Origin: Riptortus pedestris
Taxonomy: Eukaryota; Arthropoda; Insecta; Hemiptera; Alydidae
Reading direction: 5' to 3'
DNA: 64,000 bases
NCBI GenBank assembly: GCA_019009955.1
Contig: CM032231.1
Span: 113,682,001-113,746,000, forward strand
This document shows, in pieces, positions 45,923 to 56,012 of the stretch (positions within the stretch are counted from its first letter, which is position 1; every line of letters begins with the position of its first letter). The notes beneath the pieces are model-generated. The model was not told the DNA's origin. It saw only the letters and a program-made list of their open reading frames with translations, and made no database searches. The position numbers and the translations under genes are program-made.

Positions 45923-47355
45923 TGGTGAACTATGCCATGAATATGGAAACTCCATATGTATTTCATGGCGCGATGACGGATAGAAAAAAAAAAAAAAGTA
46001 ATGCTGTGTGAGAAAATGCATCAGAAGAGTATCGATGTACAAAGGACTTGACAACTGAACGCCCCAGACATTGTTAGTGTGGGAACCAAGGTTGCTGGGT
46101 GTGCTGACCCACAGGCATATTTGGCCGTAGATGCAAATAGGTGTTGAAGCAGCAGTAGGAACACTAAGGCTAAGGAGTGGTCGTACAGGTGGATCCCAAC
46201 AATGAGATAATAGTAAGATCTATATGGAATAATATTGTTGCCCATGAATCCTATAAAGGTACCTCCATAAAATATGTTTAAAATAGTCTACCAGTAACTT
46301 CCAATGGATGGATCTCTTCCTCGGCGAACATGCGAAGAGTTCTATTAATCGGTCCAAATCAAATAGGTTATTGATTATATGAATTTTCTGTCTTGATTAA
46401 AACGTTCCCAAATCGATATTTGTCTTCATTTGTCGCTATTTTATTTTAAAACTATCAACTCCAGTAATTGCTCAATATTGATGGAACCTTTACTATCAGG
46501 GTAACTGTAATTTAAAATATTTGTATCAGGGATGAGAACTAGGGTCTTTTTTTACTTTAGCCACACCAGTTACTTTTTGATATTATTAGTGATTTATCAT
46601 ACTGTTGTTTAAGAAAATATTTCTAATTTAAAAGAAAAAAAAATTATGCATGAAGGAGGTATCCTACCTATTACCTCCTAGATTTTAAGAAACGTTGAAG
46701 TTGTTTTTGTTAATTTCTTCTGAAACCATAACTGACTGGAAGAATGTGCTAAGATACGTGTGTGCCAGTGACATTTTATTGAAACCGATGATAATTGGAG
46801 GTGAAGGAAGACCTTCATTCACAAAGTTATGATTTCTTTTTTTTTTTAAAGGAATTATCAAGTTGGAAGAATTTACCCAAATCAATGGAGAGGCGTGAGT
46901 AGAGAAACCAAGAAGGGTTTTTTCGTATGCCGTGCCAGACATAACAGCGGCTACATTAACTGAATGTATTAAATATTCTGTAAGCCCAGGAACAACGATA
47001 TTTTCTGAGTTATGGAATTCATACCAAGGTCTCAGAAAAATTCCGGGAATACGTTTCCGGCATTCGCACAATCAAAAATTTGTTGATCCTAATACAGGAT
47101 CGAATAGTCGATTGAACCAAAGGATTGAGTCATAGTGGGCCAGCTCTAGAAGAAAGAAGAAAATTGAATGTGGAACCAGAAGCTCCCTTTTAGACTCATA
47201 CCTATGTGAGTAGGTTTACGGGAGAAGATGTAAGAGCGAGGATATATTTGACTGCATTTTAAAATCATTAAAACATAATCAAACTCAATATGCTCCCTAA
47301 ATGAATAATTCATCGAATTGTATATTGACCTATCATTTTTGTTTACATTTTTTTT
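45923..47355. other. No recognisable feature; one 128-codon open frame
   Basis: A minus-strand frame at 46,685-47,071 is open for 128 codons from a TTG, with mixed composition (PWYEFHNSENIVVPGLTEYL near its start) rather than low complexity. I do not recognise it and see no ATG, splice site or upstream exon that would support a gene. It may be chance or a decayed exon. Confidence 0.35.
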
Positions 47356-47573
47356 TTATTCATTAACGTGCACTTTATGCAACTCAGGCTAATTGGGACG
47401 GGTTATCTACAGGTTACCACCCTTTTCTAGCCAGGGTGGGATTTAGGATGTTATTTAATGAATTTCGTCACTAAATAATTTCCTTTGCCCAGGCAAGAAT
47501 GGAACTCGCCACTCTAGGTTTACCATGTGAGATTAAGGTCAACGCTTTAACTCGCATGGCTAACCTGAGCCCC
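47356..47573 (-). mobile_element. tRNA-derived SINE, full length
   Basis: On the minus strand: head ggctcaggttagccatgcga, aaagcgttgaccttaatctc, acatggtaaacctagagtgg, B-box region gcgagttccattcttgcct, then body and tail to cattaacgtgcac complement. The tail (ataaaaaaaa) is at the low-coordinate end. Removing it may join two ttgttta-like flanks, but the duplication is not certain. Confidence 0.85.
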
Positions 47574-48220
47574 AGAAGCTTGTTTAATACATTACTTTAA
47601 TCATCTGTTCTTCAATAACATTAATTTAATAATAAGATTATTCACTCTTTTAGAAAAAAGTAACTGGTGTGGGTAAAGTAAGACCCGGGAACTGTTATCG
47701 AGTACAAATGTGAAGATTGAAAGGAAGAAATCTGCCAATATATTTTTTTTTTAATATGTCAGAAAAAAAAGATAATTTAAAAAAAAATCATAGATTCAGG
47801 AATAAATAGAAAAAATAAATGGGCAGGAAGTTAAATAATGACGACTTTAGTTCGTTGGCAACATTGTCCTACATAATAGTGCACAAGTGAAATGTATATT
47901 AATTCCGTTGAATTATATTAACTTTTTGCTGGTTCTATATTTCTTCCTCCGGTAAAAAAAAATAGCATATCCATATATACAGATATGCAAACAAAGCGTA
48001 CTACTTATTTACTGGCGTTCATAACGACAGAAGAAAAGGTAATGGCATGATTCTTGGAATGTTATCTTATTTTAATACCCTTAACAATGGGTTTCTGCAG
48101 CTTATCTAAAATGGTTGAACCCCACAACCGTTCAAGGCATTCGTTTGAAAGATAAGTTTTTATTTGTCTCAAAACCTTCACGATATATCGCAATTCATTA
48201 ACCAACGAAGTTACAAAAAC
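47574..48220. other. No recognisable feature
   Basis: AT-rich, several A-runs. No repeat or coding signal. Confidence 0.4.
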
Positions 48221-48285
48221 AGTCCACCGCGCACGAGCTGCTTAAACTAAGCAGATTTCTCACAAGCTTGACAGGAACACTTATG
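48221..48285 (-). mobile_element. Helitron2-like element, 3' end fragment
   Basis: agtccaccgcgcacgagctg, followed by cttaaactaagcagatttct, matches the hairpin end and subterminal repeat. Nothing of the interior follows. Confidence 0.5.
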
Positions 48286-49120
48286 ATATGAACTGAATTT
48301 TTATTGATTATTTTTACTTTTAGAAGAAGGTAAAGTAAACAAAGATCTGAAATGTTTATTGGACTTGGGATGTGGGGGTCTAGATTTAATTTAAAAATTA
48401 TTTATTATACCAACTTAACGATATTTTTAGTCTTTTTATAATATATATTTTTATTCTTCCTTGTTTAACTTGGTTTCCGTCTCACTCCACGAAGCATATA
48501 TATTAATGAAAGCTAAGCACGCTTTCTGGTGATCACTATCTTCAAACTTATAATGTTCTGAAGTTCACTGGTATTAAATTCACTTTACTCCGTTCTTGTT
48601 TCTAAGTTTTAAAATGACTCCTTTTTAAATAATTCTCTTATATCCAAGAGAAAATGAGCAAGCTGTTTTAAGAGCAACTTAAGGGAATTGGGCAGCCAAT
48701 CATCAGAAAAACAAATACTGGTTTTCTCTTTCTCCCTCTACAAAATAAATACATTTATTAATTAGACTCGAGTCAGCTGAGGCAAATTAAAATTTTCCTT
48801 GTTATATAAATGATTTAAGCATCGTGGGATTAGTAACTAATGAAATTCATTGATTAAGAAAAAAATCGTGGAGCATATAATTAAGAAACAGGACTATTTC
48901 TTGCCTGCATTTAAATTCAAATCAACCATTTTGTGGAAGCATAGGTTCAATGGCAAAATCCCAAAATAGACCAAGCAATTTCTGTTCCTTTCCCCATTCC
49001 CAAATAAGCGATTTTGTTTCTGTCATCAAATTAGTACTTGACTTTGGATGTAGTTATTCAAAAATCACCTTGGCTAAGAAACATCAAATTAGCCTTTTTA
49101 ATTTAAAAATACATAATAAA
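48286..49120. other. No recognisable feature
   Basis: AT-rich, no repeat or coding signal that I can assign. Confidence 0.4.
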
Positions 49121-50134
49121 AAGTCCGTCACGCAGGGGCTGCGTCAACTAAAAATATCCCACTTGCTTTTATAACATGCTTTTGACCTCACAACAAATTC
49201 TCTATTTCTGAGTAAAAATCCGATGATCAGGAAGGGCGGTGGTGGGGGGGGAGGGGTTACTTAAGTCTGAAAACGAAAGTACGAATAATTCGCTTAATGC
49301 TTGAGTCAAGAAACAAAAACATAGAACGACAATCGTAGATCATCATTAGTTTAACAAGATTGGTTCTATAATATTTTATGATTCCACTGATTATAAAGGA
49401 GATATATATTTTGAATTTTCGAATCCACTCCCCTCTAAACCCCCCTTATTATTAACCCGACTTCAACCATTAGCGAATGAACTAATGAGTTGCACGAAAC
49501 AGTGAAATATAGTTATAATAGAGTATGGTATAGATCAAAGAAACATTTTCCAGACAAGGACGTAAAATCCTAATTGGTTATGCCACCAAACAACGAATTT
49601 TCATGTCACTCATATAATAAAGGCCTCTTGTAAACAATATACGGTATTTAGACTTAGGATAAAGTCGTTCATGACATAACAGCATATTATGTTTAGTATG
49701 CCATGTGTTGAAGTGGGGGTTTAATGAAGGCCGATTAGTAAAAAATGCAAATATCTCCGTTAATATTCATGACATAGGATATGTAAACAACAACATTTAT
49801 AGCTAATTCAATTTTCAATGATTGTATATATAGAAATTTTCGATCAAACTTATAATAACAGAGATATTTCCAATTTCCGATCCCCATTAAGCCTCTCCCT
49901 CCCCTAGTCCGATTTCAGCCGTTAACGAACTTGATCTTTAGTTTTACACAAAACACTTATATCGAGGTTAGTAACGACACGAAACAAATTAGGGCTGCTA
50001 GAGCGATAATAGATTATATATAATTTTGAACTGAGCTCATTTTCGTCCTCTCCTAGGTAGAATTGATAACCTTTGAGGAAATGTTTCAAAAATGGCGTCA
50101 TTAGTACAACCTCAATAGCCTTAAGGGAAATATG
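49121..50134 (-). mobile_element. Helitron2-like element, long copy with two internal modules
   Basis: 3' end aagtccgtcacgcaggggct at 49,121. Two modules with gattcc or gatc..actt ataa..gagatat (near 49,380 and 49,840) are separated by a long-subfamily section. The 5' end is eroded (cctcaatagccttaagggaa) at 50,134. The (AT)n has shrunk to about 6 bp (gattatatataattttgaac). Confidence 0.8.
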
Positions 50135-50235
50135 GAAAAAAGAGTCATTATGTAAAGTGGATATCTGTTTGCTTTCTTTAAAAAAAATAGGGTTAATAGA
50201 AAAAATTATTATTCAGTTCATATTTAAAAAAAATT

Positions 50236-50530
50236 TATTAAAATTTCATATTGATCATTAAATTTAATCATTTAAATGAATAGTTAAATTCATCATTAAA
50301 TTTAATCATTAAATTGGTAATTAAATTTAATCATTTTAATTAATAATTAAATTCAATCATTTTAGTCAATAATTAAATTCAATCATTCAAAATTAATAAT
50401 TAAATTTAATCATTCAAATTAATAATTAAATTTAATCATTCAAATTAATAATTAAATTTAATCATTTAAATAAATAATAAAACTGAGTATTTGAATTAAC
50501 AATTAAATTGAGGATTGAATATAATCATTT
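50236..50530. repeat. 26-bp AT-rich tandem repeat
   Basis: Units built on taatttaatcattcaaatta, with an exact 26-bp spacing between 50,401 and 50,427; diverged at both edges. Confidence 0.85.
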
Positions 50531-50935
50531 ATTTAATTATTAAATTGAGCATTAATGTAACCAGATTATTTAATAATTAAATTGAGCATTAATGTAACCC
50601 TATTATTTAATAATTAAATTGAGCATTAATGTAACCCTATTATTTAATAATTAAATTGAGCATTAATGTAACCCTATTATTTAATAATTAAATTGAGCAT
50701 TAATATAACCCTATTATTTAATAATTAAATTGAGCATTAATGTAACCCTATTATTTAATAATTAAATTGAGCATTAGTGTAACCAGATTATTTAATAATT
50801 AAATTGAACATTAATGTAACCAGTTTAATTAATAATTAAATTTACCGTAAATTAAATCATTTAGATTAATAATTAAATGGATCATTCAATTTATCACTTA
50901 AATTAATAACTAAATTGAGCATTAAATTTAAAATT
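50531..50935. repeat. 37-bp AT-rich tandem repeat
   Basis: Units with attgagcattaatgtaaccc at exact 37-bp spacing (50,581, 50,618 and on), about eight copies. They share the taataattaaatt core with the neighbouring 26-bp array. The longer unit probably arose from the shorter one. Confidence 0.9.
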
Positions 50936-51436
50936 TTATATTTTCTACGAATATTTATTTTTTGAGCATTAAATTTAACTTGTGCTTATAACATTTAAAA
51001 CGTATAATTTCTTAAAAGGTACTTCTGATAGATATCACTAATAACGAGGAACCCATATTGTAAATGCAATGAAATCCAGATACCAGTGTGATAAAATATT
51101 CTTTGGGTTTCTTCCCTAATTGTTGAACACAGGTCTTGTTGCATTTACGATTTACGATATAATTCCTACAATATTAAAAGCCCTATATTACACGACCTTA
51201 AATTAAATTCGAACAATTCCAAGGCACTACTTTAAGAAATATGATTTCGACACCACCTGTCCTCCTTGTACTCCTATTAAGTTTAATAAATATAATGTTC
51301 TGTTGTATTTCATTTAAAATTATTTATGTTATTATAATTTCATTTGAAAATGGTAATTTATACATATTTCAGATTAGATTTTCATAATAAACAGAAAAGA
51401 TCTTAAACAATTTTTTTGTGTCTCTAATACTTACGA
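50936..51436. other. No recognisable feature
   Basis: AT-rich sequence between the satellites and the PLE-like element; no coding signal. Confidence 0.4.
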
Positions 51437-51450
51437 AGAAATGTTATTTT
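51437..51450. repeat. Target-site duplication, left copy
   Basis: AGAAATGTTATTTT, repeated exactly at 52,292-52,305. Confidence 0.85.
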
Positions 51451-52291
51451 GATAAGGATCAATAAGAAGGCCATGTCCTCTACAGTTTTTTAACTGAAGA
51501 AAGAGGGCCATGACATGTCTAGCATAAAATATCAATTGCTGTATGAGGAGAAGAAGGGCAAAAGATTAAATACGGCTGAGGGGTTGCATATAAGGCTGGA
51601 CCGTCAGGCGAATGGATATCGTAATCTTAATAAGAAGGAAGAGGCGGCAAGGCTGTGACACGTCAGTGACGGGGCCCTGTCTTCTCTACGGGGACAGAGG
51701 TTCAGTCGCCCGGCGGTCGTGGTCCAGGCAACGCAGCTTTAATCAGCTACCTCCTACATCTCCTCTCTATTATTAGTATGGGGTTTTTGTTTATTTTTTA
51801 GATGTCTCTTACAGTTCCTCTGGGTTGTTTTTCAGAGGTTCCCACCCACTGTGATATGTTTTCCAGATACATCTGTAATTTGTGTTGGTTTTTAGTTTTT
51901 TAATTTTACTTATAGTTTTTAGATTTGACATACGCTTATCGTTTTTTACTTCTTTAATTTTTATTAATTGACTTGTTATTAGATTTTCTATTGTTTTGGT
52001 TTTAATATTTTAGTAGTTGACTAGTTCTTAGATTTTCTATTTTTATTAGTTGACTAGTTTTAAGATTTTCTATTGTTTTTACTCTTTTAGTTTGTGTTTG
52101 TTTTTGTGACTGTTTTTTGTTTTTGTTTTTTGGCCATGCTATGAATGTTAAATTAACTCGAGGTTGTGTTTGTCAGCAGGCACTGAGGATGAAGCGTTGA
52201 CTCCGAAAGTGCACTTTGCATAATATTAAAAAACTGTAGAGGACTTGGCCTTCTTATTGATCCTTATCAATTGGTTCCTCTACCATCCAGC
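51451..52291. mobile_element. Penelope-like (probable) non-autonomous retroelement
   Basis: 841 bp bracketed by a perfect 14-bp target duplication. Its first ~45 bp (GATAAGGATCAATAAGAAGG onward) recur as the inverse complement at 52,225-52,270, followed by a 21-bp tail to the right junction. Inverted terminal sequences with a short extra tail and long target duplications fit Penelope-like elements better than DNA transposons. Near the right end, GTCAGCAGGCACTGAGGATG and CTCCGAAAGTGC match a second locus at 60,531-60,575 and resemble a hammerhead core. A GC-rich stretch lies at 51,640-51,760, and about three copies of a tagttgactagtt..ttagattttctat repeat at 51,964-52,080. No protein is encoded. 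Confidence 0.6.
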
Positions 52292-52305
52292 AGAAATGTT
52301 ATTTT
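52292..52305. repeat. Target-site duplication, right copy
   Basis: Second copy of AGAAATGTTATTTT. Confidence 0.85.
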
Positions 52306-52929
52306 CTTTAACTACGCCCCTCCCCCTTCCTTGTCTATTATGATTAGAAGGAGCACTAAAAGATGTGACAACAATCCCAAATATGAATTTTCAACATTCT
52401 AAGGATAGCATTTTTTTGAGCTACGTGAAATGTATACTGATATCATGCCCAAAGTAGTCAAAATGAGCATAGGATTGGGTGAGAAAACTGAAAATTCCGT
52501 TGAAATATGAAAACCGACCATTTTCGTCATTGCCATGTCTTTTTGCTCGTACAACGAAGTAAATAGCCCACCGATACTGCCAGTGAAATCTGCCAAGTAG
52601 AGAGGGCAGATAACAGCTTTTCATAAATCAGGAGTGAAGGTTTTGTTCTCGAAAGCGAAGTTTACAAAGGACGTTCGAGATTCAGAGGATATCTAGGAAC
52701 GCGTAGAAGAACATTGATGCTCAGGACAGTTTCTACCGAACAAATGGGTAACCCCAAAGCACACTTGGGCCACGTTGATTTCAGGTCATCAGCTATATAA
52801 AATGAATTATGAGTTGCTACGGAAAATAGTATCACAAAAATCCTAATAACCAGTAACAGTGAATGAGGATTTTCAGTATTTCCCGTCCAAAGAATAGAAA
52901 GATTTGAAAAAAATGAAATGAAACCTTAT

Positions 52930-53390
52930 GATTGTTGTATGGTAAGATATGGAGGGTTTAATCCACTTTGAGCTAGTCCCTGAAGGTCGAACAATTACCT
53001 CAAAGGTTTAATCTCTCAACATGCAACACACAGCTCTATCTAGCCCAACCGTAACCGGTCCAAGTGACCAGGAAGTAACACCTTTTGCAACAAGACAAGG
53101 CAACACACCGAACATCAAAGGCTAACCCAGCAAAAATCAAGGAGTTGAAATTCGATATTTTTCTCATCCGACCAGTAGTCCAGATCTTGCAACCACGGAT
53201 TACAGTCATTTCTTATTCATTTGAAGAAATGGAAAATGCGCGACAAGAGTTATTTCCGGCAAGAGATTCGTCATTGTACCACAATGACATTGGAATATTT
53301 GGTACAAAGCTTCAAGTGCTAGATAATAAAGGTGAATATTTCGAAGAGTCGGCAGGTTTTAAAATATTAACATTTACCCTTAAATGATAA
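52930..53390 (+). pseudogene. mariner transposase, C-terminal remnant
   Basis: The stretch 52,935-53,010 reads IVVW.DMEGLIHFELVPEGR then TIT, the catalytic-core region between the first two acidic residues of mariner (V.WWD..G[VI]I[HY].EL...G.TI[TN]). The 100-codon open frame 53,085-53,387 begins QQDKATHRTSKANPAKIKEL, the QDNA..H.. motif with the second D replaced in context (QDKA for QDNA). It ends NKGEYFEES. The intervening region holds stops and frameshifts, and the central DxxxxD block is damaged. The DNA-binding part is absent or unrecognisable. No terminal inverted repeats were found. Confidence 0.75.
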
Positions 53391-54056
53391 AAACATACAC
53401 AGAGCTTTGAGTCTTCCTGGTAAAATAGCTGAAACAATTTTTTTTTCCTATCTCTCTCTTTTATTTGATTTACTTTTCATAGAACTAACTAGGGAAATCC
53501 TGGTCACAAAAAATATATAAATCAACAAACAAGTTGTGAAGAACAAACATTGACATAATTCATTATAAACTACAAATATTAGCACAATAAGATATTCTTT
53601 TTTTCAGACAACTATAAATATCTCGATCTATTCATAAAAGCACGAATATAACAAAATGCCATGACGATAAAAAAAATGGATAATAAAGTAGCATATTTTT
53701 TTCAAACTATGAATACTGTCATAGACCATTTACTGGTAACGTTTCACACACAAAGTGTCTCCCTTGGCAATATTAAATATGAACTGTGATTTACAAGCTT
53801 ATGGATAATTTAAAGAGACAAAATTTATAATAATTGAGAGGTATTATCAGTAAAAAGTTTTCATTAAATGCTTTAACCCAATTTGGAGGAGGAAGGGTTG
53901 ACATTCTAACGTCACTAAGGAAAACAACCATATAAAAAATATAAATTCAGAATCTAAGACAATACCTGCTAAGTTAATACAAAAGTGTTCGGCCTTAATT
54001 AAACAATAATTAATAAGTTTAACAAATTGTTTAATAAATATTTGAATGAGTTACAG
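53391..54056. other. No recognisable feature
   Basis: AT-rich sequence with no repeat or coding signal. Confidence 0.4.
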
Positions 54057-54180
54057 GGGGCTCGGGTTTGCCTTGTGACTTAAGGCATTGATCTTAATAT
54101 CACTAGATAAACCTAGAGTCGTGAGTTCTATTCTCAACTGGGCAGTAGGAATTTCTTTAGTGGCGAATTCATTAAATAAT
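54057..54180 (+). mobile_element. tRNA-derived SINE, 5' part
   Basis: gggctcgggtttgccttgtg, acttaaggcattgatcttaa, gtcgtgagttctattctcaa, gggcagtaggaatttcttta, then gcgaattcattaaataa, where the Helitron2-like copy takes over. The 3' half is missing. Confidence 0.75.
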
Positions 54181-54229
54181 AAAGCCCGTAACGCAGGGGT
54201 GGCGTTAACTAAGCAGGTTTCCCACTTTT

Positions 54230-54349
54230 AGCAGGTTTCCCTTACGCGAAATCAGCTATTGAGGTCGTACTCATGACGCGATTTTCGAAAAATTTCTTCA
54301 AATGTCCATCGATCCTACTCAGGAGATGACGAAAATGATGTCCGTTCAA

Positions 54350-54398
<49 letters not shown>

Positions 54399-54822
54399 TA
54401 TTTGTCTGTTAACACTCTAGCGGTCGCAAATTTTGTTTAATCGTCACCAAACTCGGTATTTAATCGTTTCATGTAAAAAGGAAGATCAAGTCCGTTAACG
54501 ACTGAAACCGGAGGTTTAGAGGGGAGAATTTTCGAAAAATCAAAATATCTCCGTTACTATACGTCGGATCGAAAAAGTGTATAGAACTAATCGTATTGCA
54601 AATTAAATTTACTATAAATATTGTTATATACATTTATTCTCTATCTTGAATATTAACGGAGATATTTGCATTTTTATTAACTGTAACGGACGAGCTATGG
54701 TTCCCGCCAAAAGCTGGTTCGGCCATTTCCGTAACTGATCGGCACTCGTGTGGAGATTTCTCTATTGTATAACTTTACGTGGGAAATCTGCTTAGTTTAC
54801 GCAGCCCCTGCGTGACGGACTT
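54230..54822 (+). mobile_element. Helitron2-like element, complete nested copy
   Basis: 593 bp, agcaggtttcccttacgcga to acgcagcccctgcgtgacgg plus act before a run of T. (AT)n at 54,353-54,400; agctggttcggccatttccg block near 54,708. Well conserved, inside an opposite-strand copy of the same family. Confidence 0.92.
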
Positions 54823-55296
54823 TTTTTCGAGTCATGACGGGAAAATCTTAATCGATATCGTCATCATACTACTCATTATCATGCATCTCACACAGTTAAA
54901 GTTAAATGAAGATATATTTGGTGTTCATTCTACGAATAAAGGTAGGTCCATGATATAGCACCTTATTATTAATATGAGATGAGTAGGAGTGGGGGTTTAC
55001 TCATGAACGAAATCAAAATTATGGAAATATCTGGGTTAATATTCAATAAAGAGAAAATAGGTATAAAAGAACATTTATAGAACATTACATTTGAAATAAG
55101 ATTGATTCTATAAAATATTTCGATCCGAAGCATAACAACGGTAATATTTAGAATTTTCAAAATTCTCCCTCTCTAAACCCCACCCCTCCCACTAGTCCGA
55201 TGTTAGCCGTTAACGAACTTTATCTTCATTTTTACATAAAACGTTTAAATATCGAGTTTGGTAAGAATCGGACAAAAATTGGCAGAAACATGTACG

Positions 55297-55339
<43 letters not shown>

Positions 55340-55346
<7 letters not shown>

Positions 55347-55807
55347 TCTTGGTGTTTTGGTCAATGTTGGTGAACAAAATTGTAGTAGTATGCCAATATT
55401 TCGAGAATATTTATTTTCTCTTCTTCAGGGCTGTAAAAATACATGTACTACTTAATATATATTGCACATTGTTATTATACTATAGTGTAACAGATGGTAT
55501 TTATGTTATTCCTACCTACCAAAACTAGAAATACTCAAGAACTATTGTACATTATGTATTGCACTTCTGGTTTCCAGCAGACCAAAACTCCATCCAACAT
55601 TGTTATTATTTATTAACGTCCACTTTTTGCAACTTAGGCTAATTGGGACGGGTTATCTACAGGTTATCACCCTATTCTAGCCAGGGTGGGATTTTAGGAC
55701 GTTATTTAATGAATTTCGTCACTAAATAATTTCCTTTGCCCAGGCAAGAATCGAACTCGCCACTCTAGGTTTCCATCCAACATTGACCAAAACTCCAAGA
55801 AACAACA
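55340..55807. mobile_element. Inverted-pair repeat, probably Penelope-like (second copy)
   Basis: Ends TGTTGTTTCTTGG and CCAAGAAACAACA as at 23,970-24,390. The left arm is complete (gccaatatttcgagaatatt, cttcttcagggctg, atatattgcacattg). The right arm is reduced to about 35 bp and split by a SINE. It lies directly against the (AT)n of a Helitron2-like copy. Confidence 0.6.
55603..55772 (-). mobile_element. tRNA-derived SINE, 5'-truncated, with target duplication
   Basis: 170 bp on the minus strand, from the B-box side (aacctagagtggcgagttcg) to the ttaataaataataa tail. CCATCCAACATTG flanks it at 55,590-55,602 and 55,773-55,785, a 13-bp target duplication. It shows that the family moves by target-primed reverse transcription using a LINE. 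Confidence 0.88.
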
Positions 55808-55949
55808 ATAACACCGCATATAAATATAACCTAGTCGAAAACATACACACAATTATATTTATGTACGGCATTTCCGTTATCTCCTGGGTAGGAACAATGA
55901 AGAAATTTTTCGAAAATCCCGCCATGAGAGCGGCCTCGATAGCTGACAG

Positions 55950-56012
55950 AAATGGGTGGTAACCTATATTAGCCTCAGTCGCATAAAGTGGACATAAATA
56001 AATAACAAGTAA
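55950..56012 (+). mobile_element. tRNA-derived SINE, 3' tail fragment
   Basis: aaatgggtggtaacctatat, ttagcctcagtcgcataaag, tggacataaataaataac matches the last third of the SINE. Confidence 0.6.

Larger units (their letters stand above)
54182..55947 (-). mobile_element. Helitron2-like element, host of a multi-level nest
   Basis: 3' end (aagcccgtaacgcaggggtg, taactaagcaggtttcccac) at 54,182-54,225. It is interrupted by a complete copy (54,230-54,822), then continues with interior blocks (54,840-55,300: tagcaccttattattaatat, cgatccgaagcataacaacg, ccactagtccgatgttagcc). It is interrupted again in its (AT)n by the inverted-pair repeat (55,340-55,807). It finishes with ttccgttatctcctgggtag and cgaaaatcccgccatgag to the 5' side at 55,947. 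Confidence 0.75.

Noticed and set aside
52399..52624. Minus-strand frames with a faint resemblance to a chemoreceptor ligand-binding region
   Set aside because: The resemblance is a few scattered residues in two different frames, with no conserved signature or neighbouring exons.
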